Assembly (NCBI GenBank): GCA_014529385.2
Contig: CM043963.1
Location: 100,916,912 to 100,980,911, forward strand
From: Adiantum capillus-veneris
Taxonomy: Eukaryota; Streptophyta; Polypodiopsida; Polypodiales; Pteridaceae
Length of the DNA: 64,000 nt
Direction of reading: 5' to 3'
Positions within the stretch are counted from its first letter, which is position 1. Each line of letters begins with the position of its first letter. Of this stretch, positions 55,202 to 64,000 are shown piece by piece. A program made the translations under genes and the position numbers. The notes beneath the pieces are model-generated. The model worked only from the letters and a program-made list of their open reading frames with translations, ran no database searches and was not told the DNA's origin.

Positions 55202-58200
55202 ATGCTTTTGCATTTACATCTAATCAGTATTTTTCCTTTGATAGCATACATCTTGATGATTGCTTCCATACAAAAAGGGCAAGGACCAACCATAGATTCT
55301 CTCAAAGCAGTGGACAAATCGGGCCTCTTGGACTTGAGAAAATGGGGAAGAATCCAAGCATCATTACACATGGTCACCGATGAAGAAGGTGATATGTATT
55401 TTGTCAATAGCACTGGAAAGAGGATTCCATGCATAGAAGATTGGGAAAGGATTGTGTCTTCATACCACACAAGTAAACATCTTGATTGAACCGCAACCAG
55501 GACAACAATCGCAAAAACATAGTGCACCAACATTAGGATGCATGGTATTTCACTTGAATTTGGAAAGGAGGTCCTTGACCTTTGCTCTTGTGCTACAGTT
55601 TCAGCTTTGGAGGATGGACATAGGCAGACGCGAGATGTGACACAGTGCGTGGGTTTACATGACAGGGGTGAGAGTGCTAGCAAGAGTGACGTGTGTATTG
55701 AACAACTCACAATGGGCTTTGCTGGTGTTCAAAAAACATTAGATAGTGTAGTTGTCAACCACAAAGCGAGATTGGTTAGACTAAATTGGGTAGTACAAAC
55801 AGAATGGAAATTTGTGTGCCATCGATGGGGCGATGCGCGAAGACACGGCGAGGAGTGTCGATGACTCCGCACATCCAAGAAGTGTGGATGCTCCTTCATG
55901 GTTTTTGTGGTTTTTCCAAGACATGACATAGAGAAGGTCATCATACGGGTATTTGGAGGTCACAAAGGGCATGTTCCAGGGTCGCGAAGTGACCTATATC
56001 ACCTTTCTATGTATCGTATGGTGAAGAAGCCATGCATGGAGGATTTGTTTGATGTTGGTACATGTCGCAATGTTGCAAAGATGAGTGTATCTAAAGAAGT
56101 CATCCACATCAACATGGCATCTCTTGTAGAGCAAGTATCCTATACATTCTTCATGATTCCAAAGGGAATCTAGATGGTGTCCTACAAATTGCGCGTCGAA
56201 GGTAGTGACCTTTTTGTGGTTTTAACTTTTGTGAACTGAAATGTAACTGGGTTTACACTTGACCGGGTGTTGCCTGTCGGGTTCATACTTACCTATGTTA
56301 ACCATATTCATTATTTTAGGAAGGCTTGGAAGCTACGATTGGTCATCAATGTACAAGCAGGCTCTTAAATTGAAAGAGCAGAACAAGGTGCTACACTGTT
56401 AGCCGTACAACCCTGATGCACTTGAGGAGACAGACCGACCCTTCATTCTAGTTATCCAAGACGTTGGATGCTTCGCATGTGTATACATTTCTCAAGCACA
56501 ATAGTTCCTGGGAAATAGAATCAACCTTCAAGACAAATGTATTTGGCATGCCCCTGTATGCAGTAGTGGTACCAAATCAGCATGGTGGTGGCTTACCTGT
56601 GTGGTTCATGTTATGCACATGTGATGTAGGAACTAGCAAGGAAAAAGTCGCCTTGAAGGTTACTTTGAAACTATTGAAGGTTACTTTGAAACTAGTCCTT
56701 CAAAGAATGAACAACATCCGCCCAAAGGCGTCGGTGATTGATAAGTGTATCACTTCACTACATGCCATCAAGTGATTGATGCCGATCCATTTTGCTGGGA
56801 AGTGGCGAAAATGGTAGTATCACCCAAGTTGCATGCATTGTGTCAGTATGCTGGTTCCACACAAAGAAGGTTTGGGTGGAGCATTTACTTCCACAGGTGC
56901 GACCAAAGACTTGCTTATGTTTCTTCGCCTTTCCATTTTCCATGCATATGATTGCCTCCTCCTCCTCACGTGTTCTTGCAGGTCCCCAAAGAAATGAAGG
57001 ACCATGTGTATGGTGCAATGGAGAGTATGATGCAATGCCCGGTGGAGGAAGAGTTCGACTAGAATTCAGAGAACTCCTTCGGGAATGCTCGAAGCATGAT
57101 AACATTCTAAGATACATTAGCAATGGACAAGCTGGAAAGACATGCACTTGGCGTCGATTGTGGCCAAAGTTTGGTTGGCTCTTCCCTCATGGGCACGTTG
57201 ACACCACGAACTTGGTGGAGAGACTTTGGAAGTACATAAAATACACCTTGTTGGATGCACATATCAATCTATCAGCCTTGGACTTGCTGCATGCCCTTAT
57301 TGGCAATTCAATCACAAGGAGGCGGATGGGTGGTACTGCTGTGGAGTTCTTCAGACAAAAACAGGAGATCGGTAATGCCCCTCTGTTTTTTGTATGCCAC
57401 GGTTTACCTTTTGCCATTGCCTTGGTTTACATTTGGAGTAATAGTGTCTTTATACTGCAATCGGAGCAATTGTGTCCCTTTTTTGTACTTGCCTGGGTTT
57501 ACATTCTGAGTTACTATGTCTTTATACTGGATTTTGAGTATTTTTGTCTTTGGTTTACGTCCTTGCCTGGGTTTACACTCTGAGTAACTGTATATTTATA
57601 CTACATTCTGCGTAACTGTGTCCTTGAATTGGTTCCTTAACTGGGTTTACACTCTAAGTAACTATATATTTTTATCCTGCATTGGGAAATTATGTCTTTG
57701 GTTTATGTCCTTGCCTGGGTACAGTCTGAGTAACCGAGTCTTTATACTACCTTTCCTTTTGTAGTTGACTTAGGTAAACACAACATGTATGGGAATGACA
57801 AGGGGCAAACGAAACGCTTGTCAGGTGGAGAACAAATGCTTTGCAGATATGTAAGTGACCCATCAACCGTTGAAGTGATTGAGGAAGTGACCCCCCTTTT
57901 CAAGGTGTTATGTCATGCCACGAGATCTGGTATCATGTCACCTTGCATTCCTCTTATTGTGATAGTGAAGATTGGGAAAGCATGTGCAAGCACCTATGTG
58001 GCATGTCACTAGTAGTAAGAGACTTCTTTCCTCATCTGTGCCATATTCTCCCAATCATTGACACGGCTAGGGAAATGGAGATGGAGAATACACAAGAGGA
58101 CATTCGGTCCATAATTGAGCCTCCCAATGACATGGTCATGCAACGGTCCCTTTCGTCGTATATCCTCAACCAATGCATTGAAGAATTGAAGAGTGTGTTA

Positions 58201-58600
58201 AATGAGATTGAGAAATGTATCCCATCTTGTGATGAGGTGCAGGTACAATCATTGATAGGGCATGTACGATCGGCTTATTCATGTCTTTCAAATGAAAGGA
58301 CTCCCAAGGAGATCAAATTTCCACAAAAGGGAAGCATTTCACAAATTTAGGGGCATGTGACAGCCACCTGACTCGGGCATGGACAACGGAGAGTTGTAAA
58401 TGATGAGATAATCACAACGGTGCCTATTCAACCCTCGAGAGTAACAGGCAAGCTTAGGAAGAAACATCAAAGGGGCTGAAAGCACGTGCGCTTTGCAAAG
58501 AGAAATCGAGTGTATTGCCATCATTGTTGCACCAAGACCTTCTTGGTGGATCAAAATGTGGAGTCATGCCAAACATGCCAATCGATATTGCCACTCACTT
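55202..58600 (+). pseudogene. FAR1/MULE-like transposase gene, degraded
   Basis: Consecutive plus-strand fragments give a recognisable order. The first is an HHCC-like segment (YHTSKHLD to DLCSC, about 55460-55600). Next is a FAR1-type DNA-binding segment with FVCHRWG, KKCGCSF and FGGHKGHVPG (about 55810-55985). The MULE catalytic domain has STFKTNVFGMPLYAVVVPNQ (56520-56580), VIDKCITSLHAIK (56735-56775), VCWFHTKKVWVEHLLPQV (56850-56905) and DTTNLVERLWKYIKYTLLD (57205-57265). A SWIM-like segment, CDSEDWESMCKHL, lies at about 57955-57995. The first catalytic Asp appears as Glu (EIESTFK) and one SWIM Cys as Ser. Frame breaks and stops occur throughout. Intron-like gaps lie at about 56200-56320 and 57400-57765. 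Confidence 0.6.
57395..57765 (+). repeat. Imperfect minisatellite in an intron of the transposase relic
   Basis: Units built on CCTGGGTTTACACTCTGAGTAACTGTGTCTTTATACT recur about five times with variable spacing (near 57425, 57495, 57565, 57640 and 57710). Confidence 0.75.
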
Positions 58601-58983
58601 CATGACATGGGTCACGAGTTACACGTGATGCTTTAATTGGTCGGAGAGTAGTCTTATATGAGGACTCCAACTCTCATGAATGCCTCATTGCATCGGTGTC
58701 GTGTGGCTCAAACGAGGACGAAGAGCGTGCTTTCACATTGACCTTGGCCACTAGCCATAGCATTGAGAATGTGTGGGCATCAAGGCATCACATTGTACTT
58801 TTGCAAAAAACTCTAAAATTTCTCGAGTCTCACGCTGTGCTTTTATCTAAATATTGGGATTTTTAAAGTTTTAAACAAACATTGTAAATCTATGAAACCA
58901 AAATATGCAATGTTAGCCGTGTTTCCAAAAACTTGTGTTTTTGCCTTAACTTTCCCTTTTGTGTGGACAATTGTACATATGCC

Positions 58984-59087
<104 letters not shown>

Positions 59088-59234
59088 TTATCCTAATGAG
59101 GCTTTGTGTCCCTGGGTTTATCTCTTTTGTATTAAAATGTGACGGTTTGCTCCTGCCTAGGTTTATGTCTAGCCTGCCTAGGCCTAGGTTTATACTTCAT
59201 TGGATTCACCATATTCATTGATGTTGAAAGGCCT

Positions 59235-59360
59235 TAACCCTCCACAAAAATGGGCATGCTTAGGAAGAAGCATCAAAGGGGCAATAAATTGTTGGTAGAC
59301 CAAGAGTGTGGACTCGTGCCAAACGTGCCAAGCACTATTGCCACTAGCTTCACGACAAGG
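59235..59360 (+). repeat. Partial duplicate of the transposase 3' end
   Basis: GGGCATGCTTAGGAAGAAGC and GTGGACTCGTGCCAAACGTGCC repeat, with changes, the sequence at about 58445-58600, which encodes a CxxC-CxxC-like segment (CHHCCTKTF, ESCQTCQ). It suggests a local duplication around the AC microsatellite. Confidence 0.6.
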
Positions 59361-59554
59361 AGCACGAGTCTATGTAAATAAACCCAAGTTTTACTCTATG
59401 CTTTTCTCTAAAAATTAGGTTTTTTGTGTTTAGGTGTTTTGTTCCATCGAACAACTCCCAAATTTCTAAAATTGAGAGATGTAAAGTTTCTTCAAGTTTA
59501 CATGCACCAATGTTTTTGCTGGAACTTTTCCTTTCGTGAAGGCATTTCTACATG

Positions 59555-59558
<4 letters not shown>

Positions 59559-59636
<78 letters not shown>
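59559..59636. repeat. GA microsatellite
   Basis: 78 bp of uninterrupted (GA)n. Confidence 0.97.
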
Positions 59637-59642
<6 letters not shown>

Positions 59643-59902
59643 CAATTTACCTCTCATTTACCGCCCATGTGTACATTTCCAGGTTCTTGGAAAAAAGTTC
59701 ATATCGAGTGCATAGATAGCCAGAGAGCTAGTAGCTTGGTAGCATTGGGACATTGGGAAGAATGACATTGCCACAAACGTTGTCGAGTTTTCATATAAAA
59801 GCTAGCTATATGCCATCTTGAAGAAGGGGACACAAATAAAACGAAGATGGGCAATACACATCTTGTCACTCTTGTCAAGCATAACTAAGAAGTATTTAAG
59901 CT

Positions 59903-59905
<3 letters not shown>

Positions 59906-59945
<40 letters not shown>
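59906..59945. repeat. GA microsatellite
   Basis: 40 bp of (GA)n followed by a GAA-rich stretch. Confidence 0.95.
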
Positions 59946-59948
<3 letters not shown>

Positions 59949-60039
59949 AGAAAAAGAAGAAGAGGGTTTTAATGTCGTAGGACACTATCCCAACCGACCT
60001 TAAGTATCTATCTTGTGAGGAGTGTTGAACTCAAGACAT

Positions 60040-60042
<3 letters not shown>

Positions 60043-60104
<62 letters not shown>
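60043..60104. repeat. GA microsatellite
   Basis: 62 bp of uninterrupted (GA)n. Confidence 0.96.
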
Positions 60105-60107
<3 letters not shown>

Positions 60108-60202
60108 TTTATACCATCTGCAAAAGTAAACGAAGGCATTGTTAGCCTAGTGTAAACCTAGGCAATTTAGGGCAAGAGTATCTTCTGGCATCATATGGGG
60201 GG

Positions 60203-60204
<2 letters not shown>

Positions 60205-60289
<85 letters not shown>
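60205..60289. repeat. GA microsatellite at the 3' end of the LINE
   Basis: 85 bp of (GA)n after a G run, directly next to the end of the LINE coding sequence (minus strand). Confidence 0.96.
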
Positions 60290-60291
<2 letters not shown>

Positions 60292-60408
60292 TTCTATTAT
60301 CATCCTCGGAGGTCAAATATGAAGTATAGCACCAAATGAACATGTCTCGTGGTGTGAGTGGAGGCCATAAGTGACTCTCGATGCTCAAAAATGGCTGAAA
60401 TGAGCGTT

Positions 60409-61447
60409 TCAATAGAGTCCACATCGTGGCTGGGAGAGAAAAGTATGTAGGGAGAGCTCATGGTTGAATATATGGGGAAACGAGGACCTAATGTGGTCAA
60501 AATTTGAGCACTCAAGTAGTGTGTGGTACTCACTCTCTCGTACTTGAGGAGGGCATAAGGTGCAAAGTCGATGAGACTCCTCGCCAGTGCCCCAACGTCC
60601 TATCTCACAGCGTAGAGAATGGGAACTAAGACGAATGGAGGCAATGATGTGGATTGCACTCAATGGAATGGGATTAAGGATACACGGATGGGTTCAGTTA
60701 CCTCGCTTGGAGAAGAAGAGAGATTTGTAGTTTGGGGCAGTGTGTGTGTGTGTAATGGCTGAAGCGAGAACCTCCGGATTTCTCCCAACCCATGATACAT
60801 TGGCGTTGTAAGAAGGCCTCGTTAACTTGGGAGTTGATCGATGCATCCTTGACCAAGTGACATGGATCCCATCTTCCAAACCATTTCTTGGTGTCAAGCA
60901 TCCACCCCGAACTTAGTATTTTGCTCTTGCATGTCTTTTGGACCTTTTGACTTGCTTCATATGCGATTCTAGGAAGTCAATACAAAGGGCTACATTGTGT
61001 CTTAAGCATGTACTCCACAACCCTTTGCATGCCCAAGACCTCAATGGGAAGCCATCCGGACTCAAGAAGTAAGAGCATGTAGTGTGTTTGTGTCTTGACT
61101 TGGAGAAAGTTGGTGAGAAAATGCTTTTGGACATTCTCAAATTCTTTCCAAGTAGACTTCCCGATCCTACCACCTGACACCTCCACTCCATAAAGAAGCA
61201 CCGGTGTCACCAATGTGTCAAAGAGGTACTTTTTGAGAGCCCAACACTTGATCACTCCAGCATTACACATGTTCTCGAATGCATAATAAACCCTCTTTCC
61301 GGCTTCCAAGCGACGCATTTTGTAATCCTTCCATTTATGATCGGATGGAACCTCAAGGCCAAGGTACTTGAAGCTATCTACCACTTCAAGTTTCTCATTG
61401 TTGTATATAATGCATGGATTTTCGTCATTGAGGGTCTTTACAAGCAT
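60409..61447 (-). pseudogene. LINE RT thumb and C-terminal zinc-binding region
   Basis: From 61447: EVVDSFKYLGLEV, a motif that follows the RT core in LINEs, then TPVLLYGVEVSGG and ENVQKHFLTNFL. After frame breaks near 60970 and 60690 the C-terminal segment has CTLCPPQVRESEYHTLLEC, a C-x2-C...H-x4-C motif usual at the end of LINE ORF2. Confidence 0.85.
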
Positions 61448-62340
61448 AACCTTGGTTTTGGATCATTCACGATCAGCCCGCTATGTAGGCAAAAGCGTTT
61501 CAAGACACTCATAAGCTTTTGTGCATCTTCTAAGGTATGTGCCAAGAGCACTACATCATCAGCATAATGCAAAAGCATGATCACCGCATTTTCGATCTTA
61601 ACCTCTTCTTTGCCTTCTTGTTGCATAAAATCAAGAACCATGCATTGCAATTCATCAATAGTAGCCCAAAGAGGGTTAGGGAAAGTGGACATCCTTGTTT
61701 GACACCAATGGTGCTTGCAAAAAATTCTGAAATTCCATCTTCCATACATAGTTGACACTTTTTGGTAGATGCAAAAGACTGCATGCATAAATTCTCTCCG
61801 CACTTGAAGGCTTTGCATACGTCTGCAAAGATTTCCTCGCGGTACCATGTCAAAAGCTTTCTTGAAATTCACAAAGCAACAATACACATTTTTTCCTTTC
61901 AATCGAGACGCTTCCATAAGAACTCGAAGAGTGACAAGGTGATCAATAATGCTATGATGCTTTCGAAAACCTGCTTGGTCAAGCGCACGTTTGCCATTGT
62001 TTTCAGCCCATTCACTTATCTTCATCTCCATGATACATTCAAATAACTTTGCCATCAAAGAACCAACCATTATAGTGCGATAGTTGTTCACATTGTTTAC
62101 ATCTCCTCCTTTGTGCAAAGGTTTGATCCAATTTGCACTCCAATCATGAGGCATGCCATGCTCAAGTGCAAGGTTGAACATATCGCGTATCCAATATTGT
62201 GTTTTCTTGCTTGTCCATTTAATCATTTCAGCATTGACAACTTGAAGGTCCCCTGCCTTGCGAGTAGCAAGTTTCTCAAGCGCGCGGCATATATCTTCAA
62301 TGGTAAAGAAGGGAGGCATAAACGGAAGGGAGCTCAACAA
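61438..62340 (-). pseudogene. LINE reverse transcriptase core
   Basis: 300-codon open frame with IKPLHKGGDVNNVNNYRTI, DQAGFRKHHSIIDHL, CFVNFKKAFDMVPR (the usual D of this motif is N) and the catalytic LHYADDVVLLA (YADD). Confidence 0.9.
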
Positions 62341-63713
62341 TCCATCTTATCAACATTGGGTTGCTCATAGAGGTTCTTGCAATGCATATACATATCCTGA
62401 AGAGTCAAATCACCAAAGCTCTCAACACGCTTGCCTTTTAGATTTTGCCAAAACTTGCCACATGCATGTGCTTTCTCTTGCGCTAAAAGAAGTTGTTTTT
62501 TGACTTTCCACCTTCTCCTCTTTTTTTGAACAAGTGCTTTGTATGTGTGTGAACGTTCCAAGTAAACTTCCTTTTCTTTGTTTGCATCCAACCTTAGCAA
62601 GTGTTTTTGGGCTTGACTACATTCCATGTTAAACCATTTCTTCTTGGTGCTGCCCTTCTTAGACCTTCTGCAAGACGTGTTTCACTGAAAAACATTCCTT
62701 TGCACAAGAGTAAATTACTTCTTTGAAAACTTTCCACTTGAATTCTAATGTTGGGCTCCCTTGATGCTCTATCATGCTTAACATTTGGTCCACCATATCA
62801 ACATATATAAGTGCTCGTTTGAAGTCTAGACGTAGGTACGAATGATTCACATCATGATTGGAGGCTACCTGCTCGGGTCTTTTATAACACTTGAGGTCAA
62901 TACATAACATCATATGATCCGATTCTGGATTCTATTCACCAAGTGTAAAGCTTTGTATGCATTCTAGAGTGGCTTTCGAAAACAACATATAGTCAATCAC
63001 GCTATCACCATTGTGCTTTCTACATGTAAAGTCATTGGTGCCTTGCCATAAAGATACACCATTTTCAATGAGCATTCCGATACTATTGCACATATGTAGA
63101 AGTGAATTTCCATAATGATCCAGTTATTTTGCATCATTAGAACTTCAATTATACATGTATGAGTCATCCATTTTTCTTGAGACATGTGGCATGTCGACTT
63201 ATTATGTGTCGTGTTGTAACGTATTTGTTTGAGCATTCAAGTCTCCAAAGACAATGACTTCACCTAGTCCTTGTAATGAGCAATGTCTTCCTTTAGTTCA
63301 ACAAAGGGTTGATCTCTATCCATATCCAAGCGAGCATAAAAGTTGGAGTCACAGTCAGGAATGTAGCAACCAGCCACAAACACGACTTGACCATTTGGTG
63401 GGCTGATTTTCAGCCATAACAAGCGTTTATACTTATCTTCTTTGACAATGGAAACATCTTTCAAACCTTTTTTTATCATACATGCTACGCCTCCTTGGCC
63501 TTTATGTTGCTTTGCATTTTTAGCCCACATCAAAGAATGTACATCGTATTTGTCAAATCTAAGAATTCATTGCGCATCATGCTCCCATGTTTTGACGAGA
63601 AGTATCACACTGGAGTCATTGGTAAGCTCATCAATGCCAATTCCCGTATTCCATGGATACCCGTTACAATTCCAAAAGCTTATTCGCAAGCGTGAGTTGG
63701 TCTCATAGATCAT
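62341..63713 (-). pseudogene. LINE endonuclease and linker
   Basis: The likely ORF2 start is ATG 63713. ISFWNCNGYPW gives the N-terminal Asn motif. A TGA lies at 63569-63567. GQGGVACMIKKGL and VFVAGCYIPD follow. FGDLNAQTNT near 63215-63245 is the GDxN motif, and SDHMMLCID near 62900 is the SDH motif. The linker ends with NLYEQPNVDKMDC before the RT core. Several frame changes occur. Confidence 0.85.
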
Positions 63714-63928
63714 GTATCCCTATTTGTTGGGTTGGGTGGACTTGCATCCTGCTCAAGTGACTTTTCTTCTTGAGATGACACCTTAACCTTCTTGCTTCTT
63801 TCCTCATATGCTTTGTGACGTACATTTTGTTGCATAAGAGTGCGATCCTCATATACATTACAACCCGTTCCTTTGAGGTAGATCCAATTATTGTCAAGGA
63901 TGATCTTTCTCTTTACCTCATCAGCCAT
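63710..63928 (-). CDS. Small ORF upstream of LINE ORF2
   Basis: 72 codons, MADEVKRKIILDNNWIYLKG to PTNRDT, highly charged, with no recognised domain. Its TGA overlaps the ORF2 ATG (ATGA at 63713-63710). It could be the end of ORF1 or a leader peptide. The upstream sequence is outside the window. Confidence 0.45.
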   Translation of the reverse strand: MADEVKRKIILDNNWIYLKGTGCNVYEDRTLMQQNVRHKAYEERSKKVKVSSQEEKSLEQDASPPNPTNRDT

Positions 63929-64000
63929 GGTACATACAATAGGTCTTCATCCCAAGCGAGGGACTCCTTCTTTTCCAACTCGATGTGCACCATAAGCCAT

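Larger units (their letters stand above)
60300..64000 (-). mobile_element. LINE-type non-LTR retrotransposon, minus strand, 5' end beyond the window
   Basis: Minus-strand fragments give the order expected of a plant LINE ORF2: APE-like endonuclease, linker, reverse transcriptase and C-terminal zinc motif. The element enters from the right edge and ends near the GA microsatellite at about 60290. Multiple stops and frame breaks make it inactive. An upstream ORF1-like frame (63710-63928) overlaps the ORF2 ATG by four bases. Confidence 0.9.

Noticed and set aside
59424-60424. ORFs with Ser-Leu or Arg-Glu runs
   Set aside because: They are translations of GA microsatellites.

Overview
The window looks like nuclear DNA of a land plant. 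It holds a spliced gene of the plant triose-phosphate/sugar-phosphate translocator family, plant-type Ty3/gypsy chromovirus and Tat-like elements, Ty1/copia derivatives, a FAR1/MULE-like transposase relic, a LINE and many GA and AC microsatellites. A 26 kb intron filled with retrotransposons suggests a large, repeat-rich genome. A fern or another seed-free plant is possible, but I cannot fix the lineage from this sequence.

The left half (1461-32305) is one minus-strand host gene. I reconstructed 11 exons that join in frame to 536 codons, all with GT-AG introns and including a 13-nt microexon. Exons 1-3 lie at 31133-32305 and exons 4-11 at 1461-5047. Intron 3 (5048-31132) holds a stack of elements. 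Gypsy-1 (6163-18962, target duplication GGAAC) carries a Pol-less LTR element in its left LTR (6722-11053, TGTAC) and a solo LTR in its RNase H region (13867-14518). Gypsy-2 (19800-25493, TTATG) is an internally deleted sibling of Gypsy-1. Gypsy-3 (25884-29236, GCAAA) is a short deletion derivative. A 136-bp MITE-like sequence lies at 19316-19451.

Upstream of the host gene, 32794-45531 is a plus-strand Tat-like gypsy element with two RNase H domains. Its gag is split by a copia deletion derivative (35537-39534, GAAGC). A second copy of that derivative sits at 48659-51663 (CAAGG). Both copies keep gag, a zinc knuckle, a protease with an altered active site and the tail of RT, and both lack integrase and the catalytic part of RT. 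They therefore appear to be products of one internally deleted element that kept moving with help from another element.

The right end holds unclassified repeat DNA (51.7-55.1 kb), a broken FAR1/MULE-like transposase gene (about 55.2-58.6 kb), long AC and GA microsatellites (59.0-60.3 kb) and a minus-strand LINE (about 60.3 kb to beyond the window) with endonuclease, RT and a C-terminal zinc motif. Apart from the translocator gene, nearly all coding sequence belongs to transposable elements, and most of it carries stops or frameshifts.
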